A program made the translations under genes and the position numbers. The notes beneath the pieces are model-generated. The model made no database searches and was not told where the DNA came from. It saw nothing but the letters and a program-made list of their open reading frames with translations. Below are positions 1-8,345 of a stretch of DNA of 15,168 nucleotides, one piece after another. Source of the DNA: Synura sp. LO234KE (lineage: Eukaryota > Sar > Synurophyceae > Synurales > Mallomonadaceae); contig VKHC01000222.1 of assembly GCA_015143735.1 (NCBI GenBank), positions 1 through 15,168 of the forward strand, given 5' to 3'. Positions within the stretch are counted from its first letter, which is position 1; the number at the start of each line of letters is the position of its first letter.

Positions 1-330
1 TGCATAGAAAGTGCAAAAAGAAGTCGAAGTGAAGATAGGCGGGTAACTGGACTGTATGTTTCGTCGAAGTCCTTTCCATAGATTTGCTCAAAACCTCTTG
101 CAACTAGTCGTGCCTTGTATTTGATTATTTTCCCATGTATATCATGCTTTGGACGAAATACCCATTTGGTGGTTACGATTTTTCTTCCTGTAGGTAGAAT
201 GTGTGGTGTCAAAACATTATTTGTGTGCATTGATTGAAGTTCTGCATCGATTGCTTCTTGCCATTGAGCAGAATCTGCCGATAAGTTTTTGGGGCTGTGG
301 TACTGATGGAATCTGTTTTTACGCCTAATG
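1..330 (-). pseudogene. Start of copia reverse transcriptase, truncated by the window edge
   Basis: The N-terminal part of the copia-type reverse transcriptase (RVT_2 family) is readable: AQWQEAIDAELQSMHTNN near 270-220, then KWVFRPKHDIHGKI, then KARLVARGFEQ at about 116-84, and finally DETYSPVTRLSSLRLL to the edge. These match the family landmarks W-x2-A-I-x2-E-L, K-W-V-[FY]-[RK]-x-K, A-R-L-V-A-[KR]-G and Y-S-P-V. A frame change at about 275-300 separates APKTYRQ, the typical lead-in, from AQWQEAID, so this copy is broken at the RT entrance. The catalytic YVDD and RNase H would be left of the window. Confidence 0.88.
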
Positions 331-1310
331 CGTATCCTGTGGCAGAATTGCCAGTAAAGTATTCGTTTATGAGTCGTGTGTTTAAAGAGTGATGAGAATA
401 AGGGGAACTTGTAGAGTACTACTCCTGTCCCGAATAAATGTTTGAAGACATATATGGTGAAAGACTTGGATCCTTGTAGATCGATTGAGAATGATCCTCA
501 TGAAATTGGGTTAGTCTGAGCGTTGTAGCAAGTGAGAGTAGGGGAGGAATTATGTAGGTCGTCGGTTGTGTATTTAGGGTGCAGTAGTATAAGCGGGCGA
601 GAGTCTTATTATCGAAAGTTAGAATTCGATGGACAATCCAAACGAGATCCGTGTGAGGATGAATGAGTAGTTTTCCTACAGTGTTATCTTTGTCGTCGAT
701 GAAGACATTTTCAGTTTGTCCATGATAGACAGCATCTGTTGGAAAAGAAATTACATTGTTTGGAAGTTTGAAACGTACGCGTAGCTTTGTTTTGTGTTTG
801 GAGAGGTTAGTTTGTGATGTATTGATGGGTGTTGACATAAGTTGTGTATCTTTGACCGATGAGGTTTCATTGCGTTCTTTAGTCATTGCCGCGGTTACGC
901 TTGGGATACATCGTCGGTTGACGTCTAGTTGTTGACGTAGTCGCTTCCCATGCAAACAACTTGCGTGAGATTTCGGGTCAGCATCATGGCATGACATCTG
1001 TATCTCCTGGGTAGTCGTCCCAGTTGTCATGGTACTAGGAAATGATCTTGTGTAATCCGGTGGTGGGTTAGACCTCTTTATTCCACAGATCATCTCGTCC
1101 TTTGGGTGGTCCGCTGTTGACGACACAGATCGTAGACTCCCTTCACGGTGATGCATCGCTCTTTCTATCGCTGCAAGGCTCTTCGGATTGTCCGTGAGTG
1201 TTCCTTTCGTAGTGATATAGACGGTATTATCATTATCAGTGTTCTTAAGGCTCGAATTATTCTGTATTCCTTTTAAAGATATTAGATCGTGGAAGTATGA
1301 GAAGATAAGT
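330..1310 (-). pseudogene. Integrase-to-RT linker of copia pol (in-frame TAG at 419)
   Basis: After a frame change near 1290-1310 the readable sequence continues with SYFHDLISLKG and a Thr/Asn/Asp-rich stretch, then a 245-codon open run (1156-419). A TAG at 419-421 interrupts it, and the same frame continues beyond with INEYFTGNSATGYALGV. Residues about 130-200 of the 245-codon run contain alternating hydrophobic patterns (VIHR-type strands, such as LVWIVHRILTF) but no known domain. Copia pol proteins commonly have a variable, poorly conserved linker here, and nothing in it suggests a separate gene. Confidence 0.55.
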
Positions 1311-2733
1311 GGTGAAAGTGTTGGTAGTGTAACTGAAGATTGTTTATATCTTCGAGGGCGATGGATTGAATTGCCTCTGTTGTGAGGCTTGTGTGTAGAC
1401 GTGGAGATCGACTTGGTTTGAGCTCCTCCTGTGGATGTATTTTCTGTTGATCATTTGGGTTTGGGTTTAGTGTGAGTAGTTTAGGTGATTGTGGACTTGT
1501 TTGTGTTGTGGGTGACGTTTGAGTGATTGTCTGAATTATTGAGTCGATTTGATCATCTGTTAGAGTTTGATTTTGAAAATCTTTAAAGATATTGTCCGCT
1601 GAACTGAAGTCGACATGAAAACTGACTGTGAAGTTTTTATACTCGGGCAGATATATTCTGTATCCAACTTGTTGGCGGTCTTCGTATCCTACGAAGATTC
1701 CTCGGAAGCTTTTTGGTCGAGGTTGTTTTGGGGCCAACATGTTTTTAACATAGCATACTGAACCAAAAATTCGAAAGTGATTGATGGGAGGTGGTATTCC
1801 GAAGTAATCTTCATAGGGTGAGTGTGGATTTAATTCTGGATGAGAGTCAGTTATGCGATTGAGTATGTAGTTGGCGCAGCTTGCTGATTCTTCCCAGTAG
1901 GATTCAGGAAGATTTGATGCAAGGAGTTGACATATTGTGGCATCAGTGAGGGTACGCGAATATCGTTCTATTACCCCGTTATGTGCGGGTACGTATGGGC
2001 ATGTAGTAACAGAAAAGATACCGTTGGGAAAGAGAAGTTCTGTACGAATTTGTTCCTTATTGAATTCCCCCATATCGCTTACTATGAATATTGGGCCAAT
2101 GTTGGGATTTGTGGCACGGAGTGGAATGATGTAATTTTGGATCCATGTCTTTGTAGATGTATAGACATCGGATTTATGTTGAATGAATGTGAGAAAGCTA
2201 AGACGAGATTTCGATTCTCTATAAGCACTTTGATAGCGGTTTCCGAAGTGAAGTGAGGGTGTAGCGAATGGTCCTTTGACGTCATAATACCAAACGTTTC
2301 CCAAAATTTGCATCCTAGTGATATGTTGAACGGTTTTTTGTCGTTTTGACTTAACTAAGTGACATATATCGCAGTTGCGCACACATTCGAAGTTTTTAAT
2401 AGATAGGTTAGTTTTTACACCTAAACATTTACAAAGGTAACAAGTACGTGCAGCACTTGGATGTCCGTATATGTAATGTATTCTCATTATCGGGTTCAAA
2501 TTTGAACAGCTGTGAGCAAGGCATGATTGATGTGTAAGTTTAAAAGTTCGTTCGAAGTCAGATTGGTTGAGTGTGTATGGTCGAGTTAGTGGATCCCGAG
2601 GAACCGTTAAGATTATTCTGCGACTTGATCGATCGAAAACTTTTCCAATTCCGTTAGCAAAGAGAGTTGAATATCCTTTCTCGTCGAGAGCATCTACCGA
2701 GAGAATATTGTGTGCGAGTTGAGGAACGAACAT
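1282..2733 (-). CDS. Copia integrase (zinc-binding domain, DDE core and C-terminal part)
   Basis: This segment of the pol polyprotein encodes the enzyme that inserts element cDNA into the host genome. Counting from 2733, the zinc-binding HHCC domain has His86 and His91 (HYIYGH) and Cys121 and Cys124 (CDIC). The catalytic core has Asp151 in YYDVKGP, Asp220 in VSDMGEF and Glu256 in HNGVIERYSRTL, giving the diagnostic D,D(35)E spacing. Residues 321-378 (RIFGSVCYV, then FRGIFVGY) match the conserved part downstream of the copia core. The last 100 residues are Thr/Gln/Pro-rich. The whole core is open, so this is the best-preserved domain in the window. The first Met is internal to the polyprotein, not a true start, and the frame breaks near 1290. 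Confidence 0.9.
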   Translation of the reverse strand: MFVPQLAHNILSVDALDEKGYSTLFANGIGKVFDRSSRRIILTVPRDPLTRPYTLNQSDFERTFKLTHQSCLAHSCSNLNPIMRIHYIYGHPSAARTCYLCKCLGVKTNLSIKNFECVRNCDICHLVKSKRQKTVQHITRMQILGNVWYYDVKGPFATPSLHFGNRYQSAYRESKSRLSFLTFIQHKSDVYTSTKTWIQNYIIPLRATNPNIGPIFIVSDMGEFNKEQIRTELLFPNGIFSVTTCPYVPAHNGVIERYSRTLTDATICQLLASNLPESYWEESASCANYILNRITDSHPELNPHSPYEDYFGIPPPINHFRIFGSVCYVKNMLAPKQPRPKSFRGIFVGYEDRQQVGYRIYLPEYKNFTVSFHVDFSSADNIFKDFQNQTLTDDQIDSIIQTITQTSPTTQTSPQSPKLLTLNPNPNDQQKIHPQEELKPSRSPRLHTSLTTEAIQSIALEDINNLQLHYQHFHHLSSHTSTI

Positions 2734-2901
2734 TGCTTTGTGTCCTCCTGGTAGTGTTCCAAATCCTAGAACTGGAACCGAGGTCCCATCCGCAACACGG
2801 ATCCTGTGTTTGGTCTTTTTCGTGTTAGGGCATCGCAGAAGGACGGGTGAAAGCCGAATGTGAGATGAGACGAATACTTCGTCTGGGTAGTATTGTTCCG
2901 G
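2734..2901 (-). pseudogene. Copia protease remnant lacking the DSG/DTG active site
   Basis: Between the TGA at 2902 and the integrase ATG at 2733, the integrase frame is open and carries the C-terminal landmarks of a copia aspartic protease: SSHIRLSPV, then IRVADGTSVPVLGFGTLPGG, running into MFVPQLAHNILSVDAL. These match the family pattern of H-[ILM]-[RT], a V-A-D-G-like strand, a G-x-G turn and an N-[LI]-L-S-V close. In this family the catalytic Asp-Ser/Thr-Gly-Ala lies immediately before the serine-histidine pair. Here that place reads YYPDEVFV, with the Asp kept and the Ser-Gly-Ala missing. The enzyme that would cut Gag-Pol is therefore presumably inactive. Confidence 0.7.
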
Positions 2902-3944
2902 TCAATCTTGATGTTGTTGGACGGTGTGTATTGTCATGAAGAGGTGTATTACTATAGTAGGAGCGTTGGAAAGAGTCTGTGTAATTGGTGGGGTGCAGGA
3001 GACATCGTTGTCGTTTGGACTTGGACGTGGGTGTGCTGGAACAGATGACGGTGTTGCAGGAGCGTTGGATGGGAGTATGGATTGATCAATGTCGGGTATT
3101 GGTAATATGTTGACGTGTGGAGATGGGATGTTAGTAATGGAAGTTTGGAGCGGTGCGCCGGGAACTGTAGGAGAGGATATTACTGCAGTGTTGGCGTGAG
3201 GGATGTGTGTTTCTGTGGATGAGACATCAGGCATGAAACTAGGTGCTGGGCAGTTTACTGTTATTGATGAAGTTGTGGATGAGGATATGTTGAGGGGCGG
3301 AGAGGATGTACTTCCAGGATCTACTGGCGGGTTTGAGTGTCTGTTCGGGTAAGTTTCCGAGGATTCAGGAGAAGCAGTGGTCAGAATTTGTGTTGAAAAT
3401 AGATGGATTTCAATTTCGGGTACTGTAAGGGCTGTTAGGTTACGGGCTCGTTGACGTATGGGGTGAAGGGATTGTTGGAAGTGGAAGGAACCGAGGATAG
3501 AGTCATTCATATGTAAAGGTGGTTTTGTCAGATGGTGTGAATGTGTCAGAATTGGAGTTAGTATTGGAGCCGGGGGAGACATGTTGTGGTACGGCGATAA
3601 GAAAAATACTCTGAGGATGAGGTAGGCTGTCGCACACATGAAGTTGTTTGATGAGGAAGTTGAGAGATGGGGTGGCGATGACCGGCATCCATTGTTGTGG
3701 GTTGAAAAGGTTGTAGCTGTAGAAGTGGAAGATGTGCTGTTATCGAGTTAAACAGTTCAGTACTGTATTATGAAAAAGGTATTATGTATTGTCGAAGGTG
3801 TGATTGTAGAAGAAGAAGTGGTAAGGCGAGTATGATCTGACGTGTAACCGAGGTATAGTGGGTTGGGACTCTCAAGGACTTTGTTACTCAATGAAAATGT
3901 CGTACTGATTCTTCTTGGAGATGGGTTAGTGTCATTTGGGTAGG
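2902..3944 (-). pseudogene. Ser/Thr/Pro-rich segment just upstream of the protease remnant
   Basis: From about 3944 this frame reads as a Ser/Thr/Pro/Asn-rich, probably disordered peptide with in-frame stops at 3757-3759 (TGA), 3748-3750 (TAA) and 2902-2904 (TGA). The longest uninterrupted run starts with the ATG at 3639 and gives 245 codons. It is in exactly the same frame as the protease remnant and integrase that follow, separated only by the 2902 stop, so it is most likely the N-terminal part of the pol polyprotein. Its composition gives no function, and low-complexity sequence can stay open by chance. Confidence 0.4.
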
Positions 3945-5528
3945 GTCAAGGACGGAGAGGTTACCCACTGTGACGATAGGAGTTCGAGGATTAATGGACT
4001 AGGATCTGTGGCGGTCGGTCTCAGAGCATCATAAAAATCACTGGCGATTATTCGGGCGAAGTGACTGAGAGGATCTCCCATTGGGGTTGAAGAGTTGTAT
4101 TGTTGAACTTCATTGTGCCAGGCAGTGGGTTTGGTTCGTCTGCGATGAAGTTCGGTGTAGATGCCGGAATGTAATCTTCGAAGTGGAATTTGAATGTTAT
4201 CGCGAAGTGAAGTGATTTTGTGTTGAAGGTCGGAGAAATAGGTAGAGAGCGTCTCGATGAGGTTGAAGGTCTGCGTTTGATTCGATGAAGAGGTCTAGTC
4301 GTTCTAGTTGGCCTAGGGTGGTGTTATCGGTTGTAGATAGCCTTTGACGCATAATTTCTGCGGCTTGGCGACGGCTTGCAGACATGTCAGGATTGCGTAT
4401 ATATTCGATGTGTTTGTGGAGTTGCCAGAGATGGTTTCGGCTCGTGCTTTCACATCTGTTTGCTAAGTGGAGAGCGCGTAGGAGGAAAATGAGATCTGTT
4501 GTTTCTCTGTTTGTGAGATATTCAGTATGAGCTTCAACATGTTTGCAAAGAATGGGAGCTACGAGAAGTAGTGTTGATCTGGTGGAGGTGTCTGTAAGAG
4601 CCTGAAGTAGGTGTGAGAAGGGTGTGTTCGAGGATAAGATTGTGAACGTGGAGTCTAGGTTGGTAATGGCGGGGAGAGCAGAGAGTTGATACGAAGGTAG
4701 TGCATCTTGTTCAGTCCAGCCCACCTCAGATTCTGAGCCTGTGAGATCCATTATGTGTGGATTGGATGTGTGAGTTTGTGATGGATGCGGATGCGAGAGT
4801 GGACTGTTATCGCGATCAGAGGGATCTCGTGGGGGAAAGTGTGTTGATGCTGAAAGTATGCGCTGACGTAACCGAGCGATTGCTGGGAGTGGCCAGAGAC
4901 GGAATTGTGCTATGACGTAGTCACCGGTATTCAGCCGTGATGGAAGGTTATAGTTGTACAGTCGGGAGGATCGACCTGGGTCGTTGACACGAGTACCAGT
5001 AGCGCGAAGATGGTGGAGTAGGGAGTCTTCATTTTCAGGCAGCCAATGAAAGAGTTCAATTCTTTGCCAATAGTATTGTATGAATTCGGGGATGGATGCG
5101 AATCCTAGTGGATTGGAATGAGCTTGTTGCGATGTAATATAGTGACCTTCGAGGTATTTGGTAGGGCGAGAATTGTCGTCAGCAGTGAATGTGTATTGTT
5201 CGAATATAGCAAGCCCAGGATGTCGTGGTGTCTGAAGATTGTGTAGTGTTTCGGTTGAGATGGAGGACCGAATCACTGTTGGATCATCTAAAGTGGGTCG
5301 ATTTGTTTTGCTGGAAGGTGGAAGATTTTCGTGGAAGTAGCCGCGAGGTGACGGGTATGTAAGGTCTGTGGCTGGATTTGCGGGAAGCTCGCCAGGAACA
5401 CTGGCTTCGGTGTAAGGATCAGTGGGCAGAGAGATAATTTGTGTCATGGAGAGTGTGCTGTGATAGTTGCGGGTTTCATTAGGTGTAGTTGGATCCGAAG
5501 TCGGCTGAGGCGATTGTGATGTCGACAC
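3932..5528 (-). pseudogene. ORF Y: 443-codon unrecognised protein plus about 110 codons after a frameshift
   Basis: I do not recognise this protein. The main frame runs 5528-4197 and starts at a GTG codon with open sequence upstream, so the true start is unknown. Residues 1-100 are Ser/Thr/Pro-rich. Residues 105-230 look globular, with aromatic-rich runs such as IPEFIQYYWQRIELFHWLPE. Residues 259-268 read IMDLTGSESE, a SUMO-interacting-motif-like string. Residues 305-420 look helical. Near 4270 the sensible reading shifts frame and continues as TQTFNLIETLSTYFSDLQHK and onward to a TGA at 3932-3934, so the last 25 or so codons of the main frame are wrong-frame. It lies between gag and protease of the copia element and may be element-encoded, a captured host gene, or part of a nested element. 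Confidence 0.5.
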
Positions 5529-6330
5529 GTCGGAGATGAGTGCTGTCGAGGCGGTACGGACGGAACATTGGAAGTTTCACGAGAGGGCGGTAGAGAGGGC
5601 GTAGAACGGCGTGTTTGATCCGGTCGAGATTCGTATATATACGTGCGAGTGGTGTCGTATGGTCTCACGTTGCGCGTGGGAGGCGATGGGTCGCGAGAGC
5701 GCCGGAAGGGCGGATAGTCACCTGGATACGGCGCGTAGTCACCGTAGTCTGGAGAGGGAGGGTAGTTGGGATATGGTTCAAAAGGGGTTGATCGAGATTC
5801 GTAGCGAGAATCTGTACGGCGATGGGTCGGTGGTGAATTGGAGCGATTACGGCGAGTGGTGTCGTATCGGGGTCACTGGGTAGATCTATGGGTGATTATA
5901 GAGGGTCGGTCCGGATGGAGGCTAGAGGTTGACGCAGGTGGGGGGTTGTTTGAAGTGCGAGGTTGGTTGGGATGTGTTGATGCGCCGGGAGTAGGGGTTA
6001 TTCCGGAGGTGGACGAGTGGGTCCCGTGTTGGGGTGTAGGTGATGTATGTTGAGCTGTACTGAGAGATACGGGAGTGGTTGATGAAATCTGAGAGGAAGA
6101 TGTAGTTGTTATAATAGTGGATGTTACATTGGTGATAACGGGTGAGACTGTTGAAGAGGGAGCAATTGAGGTTGTATAGGCGGAGATGGTATTAGAGGTG
6201 ATGGTTGTGGATACAAGAATGGTTGGAGTTGTGGTGGGAGCAGGTGGCACGTTCGTCGGTACTGTGCCAGTAGGGGTGATGTTTGAAGGTAGGGTTGAGC
6301 TTGAGGTTGTAGTTGTAGTGTGACAGAGGG
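5444..6330 (-). pseudogene. Thr/Ser/Pro-rich segment followed by Tyr/Arg/Ser-rich segment (one in-frame TGA)
   Basis: One reading frame runs from about 6330 to 5444, interrupted only by a TGA at 5873-5875. Before the stop it is a Thr/Ser/Ile/Pro-rich linker. After the stop it becomes rich in Tyr, Arg, Ser, Pro and Asp, with a repeated theme: RYDTTRR then RYESRS, and again PYDTTR then YESRP. This looks like a disordered, possibly RNA-binding tail. It overlaps the start of the 443-codon frame near 5528, where the readable sequence shifts frame again. No folded domain is visible. It is likely the continuation of ORF X rather than a separate gene. Confidence 0.45.
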
Positions 6331-7725
6331 ACGTGGGGTGATCGTCATGATGACAGAGCGCACGGCTTGAAGATGGGTGATGGTGTGACGCGTTTCATCT
6401 AATCGAGAGGTGCAGTAGCTTTGGTAGTTCTGGAGATTAGCGATAAGTGTGGGCAGATGAGGTAGAAAGGTTTCCATGTCGGTTGTTTCCTGTTGTAATT
6501 GATCGTTAGCTGTCGTAAGGGCGCGTTCCATTTCGGGGATAACATCTGGATTAAGATTTGGGGTCGTCTCACGAAGGCAGCGTCTTGCCAACGTGCGGTC
6601 TGTGTCGTGAGCGGTGAGTGGATCCGGATATTCTGTTACAGATGGAGTGGTGATGGTAGGGAGTGGGGGAAGGTTTGCGGGATTAGTGTATGGAGCTGGT
6701 GCTGGAGTCGAGATAGTTGGTTGAGTATTATCTGGGGACGACGCGGTGGTGAAGTCAGTTAGCATAAAGCACGAGAAGGGTTCCGGTATTAGAGCAGGTG
6801 CGCTGTAGGGAAGTGTGCTGTTCGTGGAGTTGTAGGGTTTTGTTACCGTTGGAGCGCGGTGGGAGCTGGACGTGAGTGTATAGTGTGGTGGAAGTAGTCC
6901 CGTTATGGACAGGTAGAGAGCCGCTTCAATGTCGGTGAATCTTTGATAGATTGGGGGTATTGGTGTCGGTAGATGTGCGACATTCTGAGTGCGATCGTAG
7001 TTCCGAAGTATGAAGAGTATTGTAGTGGGTGCACGAGTCTCGGATGGATCTACGTAAGCGTAATGAGGGGGAAGGGACTCATAGTGGGATAGGTAAAGAG
7101 CTGCTTCATAATCAGTAAACTTGTGGCTGGAGGGTAATATATAATCCAGAGGCGGAAGGAAACTAAGGTGATGGTGAGATAGTATTGCTGCGAAGATAGT
7201 GTAAAAAGACCTTTGGCCAAGCGCGTGAAGACATGATAGTCGGGAGATATGATCATAGACCACTGGAGGTAAGTCGGGCGATGGTGAGAAATTGTTTGTA
7301 TTTAATTTAATCGGGTTATTCCGTATGGGGAATGAGTTGGAAATAGAGAAGGGTGACAGTTTAGACGCGAAGGATTTAAAAGTCTCAGTTGTTTGAGGAG
7401 GACGGTCAGCAAGATGAGAAGGGTACATTTCAATAGGTGGTGTTGAGTGTAGGAAAGTAAATCCGATGTGAAGCAGAGTGGAATTTGACGAAGATTGAGC
7501 GCAATTTTGGGGAAAACCATCTGCAGAGGCATCTGTTACGATGTCATGGTCCTGGGAGCTGTCCGAGTCCCCCGGGGAGGATGGTATGTCTGTAGCATGA
7601 TTTGGTGATGATGGGAGCTCAAAATTATCAATATAATTGTTTGTATGAAGAGACTCACGATCGATGATCAAATTGCCTATGGTTTTCTGTTGATGGAAAA
7701 GCTCGAATATCTGAAAATGGTGCAT
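6124..7725 (-). CDS. ORF X: 533-codon unrecognised protein in the extra region of the copia element
   Basis: I do not recognise this protein. Residues 1-160 are Ser/Pro/Asn-rich and partly acidic. Residues 174-293 hold a repeated block whose clearest copies read FTDYEAALYLSHYESLPPHY (203-222) and FTDIEAALYLSITGLLPPHY (263-282). Residues 300-370 are Pro/Thr-rich. Residues about 374-460 look helical (PEMERALTTANDQLQQETTD and later LDETRHTITHLQAVRS), possibly a coiled coil. After about residue 462 (near base 6330) the sensible reading moves to the next frame as a Thr/Ser/Pro-rich tail, so the last 70 codons here are probably a wrong frame. The initial ATG may not be a real start, since readable sequence continues upstream in another frame. 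It sits downstream of the zinc knuckle where copia elements normally go straight to protease. Confidence 0.5.
   Translation of the reverse strand: MHHFQIFELFHQQKTIGNLIIDRESLHTNNYIDNFELPSSPNHATDIPSSPGDSDSSQDHDIVTDASADGFPQNCAQSSSNSTLLHIGFTFLHSTPPIEMYPSHLADRPPQTTETFKSFASKLSPFSISNSFPIRNNPIKLNTNNFSPSPDLPPVVYDHISRLSCLHALGQRSFYTIFAAILSHHHLSFLPPLDYILPSSHKFTDYEAALYLSHYESLPPHYAYVDPSETRAPTTILFILRNYDRTQNVAHLPTPIPPIYQRFTDIEAALYLSITGLLPPHYTLTSSSHRAPTVTKPYNSTNSTLPYSAPALIPEPFSCFMLTDFTTASSPDNTQPTISTPAPAPYTNPANLPPLPTITTPSVTEYPDPLTAHDTDRTLARRCLRETTPNLNPDVIPEMERALTTANDQLQQETTDMETFLPHLPTLIANLQNYQSYCTSRLDETRHTITHLQAVRSVIMTITPRPSVTLQLQPQAQPYLQTSPLLAQYRRTCHLLPPQLQPFLYPQPSPLIPSPPIQPQLLPLQQSHPLSPM
6847..7206 (-). repeat. 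Internal protein-level repeat in ORF X (FTDxEAALYLS...LPPHY)
   Basis: Two clear copies are encoded at 7122-7021 and 6942-6847, exactly 180 bases apart. They share F-T-D-x-E-A-A-L-Y-L-S, then L-P-P-H-Y, then R-A-P-T. A third, weaker copy at 7206-7129 reads TIFAAILSHHHLSFLPPLDY and precedes the first by about 29 residues, so the period may be near 30 residues with one degenerate unit in the gap. The copies have diverged at the DNA level while keeping the same hydrophobic positions, which suggests past selection on the protein. Confidence 0.65.
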
Positions 7726-7990
7726 AGTTTATGGAGTTGTATATTTTCGGTATACCGTGAGAGAATGATTTATCCTGAGCGACAGAGTCGTAGTTGGGAG
7801 TTCCGTGGCCAATATGTTCTTTAGGGAGGATGTTAGTGGGATTATTGAACGAAATTTTATTTTTATCGGGCTCGTATGTCGAGATATTGGCATGTATCAT
7901 TTCAGGCTTATTTCTGGTTTTGTGTTCAACACTGGGTTTGTCCGAATCAGGGGGGTTGTGGTATACGGCAGAGCTATTTCTGTATCTCAT
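7655..7990 (-). pseudogene. Gag tail / start of the extra region, 111 codons
   Basis: This frame returns to the main gag frame and overlaps the zinc-knuckle frame by a few codons. It encodes a polar, Asn/Ser/His/Pro-rich peptide with no recognisable domain. At its end it overlaps the long 533-codon frame by about 70 bases, and the two appear to be one protein separated by an indel near 7700-7730. It contains no DSG or DTG protease motif. It is listed because it bridges gag and the extra region; calling it an independent gene would not be justified. Confidence 0.45.
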
Positions 7991-8345
7991 GTCGGTAGAT
8001 GATTTGCGGGGTTTGGACAGAGCGTTTGAACGGAGAATTGGGACGAGTTGTGTGAGAAGAAGGTGAACGAGACGGGGAATTTTGTTGGGGGTAGGAAGTT
8101 GAATGACGAGACGTATTCGGCGATTGTGATCGCCTGTTCATATACGGAGAATCATGCTTGTTTGTACGAAAGTTTTGATTATAGGATGTGCTGGTAGGAT
8201 TATGAAAGCAATGTGTAGAAAGGTGACCATAACGACCACAGTGTGAACATGTAGTCGAGTGGTAGGATGAATTGTGATTGATATTATTATCAGCAGGGAA
8301 CTTGGGATTGGAAGAGGCGTTGACTTCGGTATGTGTACGGGGTTA
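7974..8345 (-). pseudogene. gag: Gag nucleocapsid segment with CCHC zinc knuckle
   Basis: In the frame -1 to the main gag frame, codons 8249-8208 read CSHCGRYGHLSTHC, a perfect CX2CX4HX4C zinc knuckle, the RNA-binding nucleocapsid signature of retroelement Gag. It is preceded by an Asn/Ser-rich stretch and followed by an Arg/Ser/Pro/Gln-rich basic tail, as usual for nucleocapsid. The frame is closed upstream by a TAA near 8345 and downstream by a TAG at 7974-7976, so it is joined to gag only through a frame change in the overlap. I saw no canonical -1 slippery heptamer and no yeast Ty1-type +1 site there, so an ordinary indel is more likely than programmed shifting. Confidence 0.75.

Noticed and set aside
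1927-2256. Plus-strand frames of 65-109 codons
   Set aside because: They lie antisense to the integrase core, whose DDE motifs are clear on the minus strand. Their composition is that of a shadow frame.
5611-6053. Plus-strand frames rich in Trp, Gly and Val
   Set aside because: These are antisense shadows of the Pro/Thr/Ser-rich minus-strand segment, where Pro codons read backwards as Trp/Gly.
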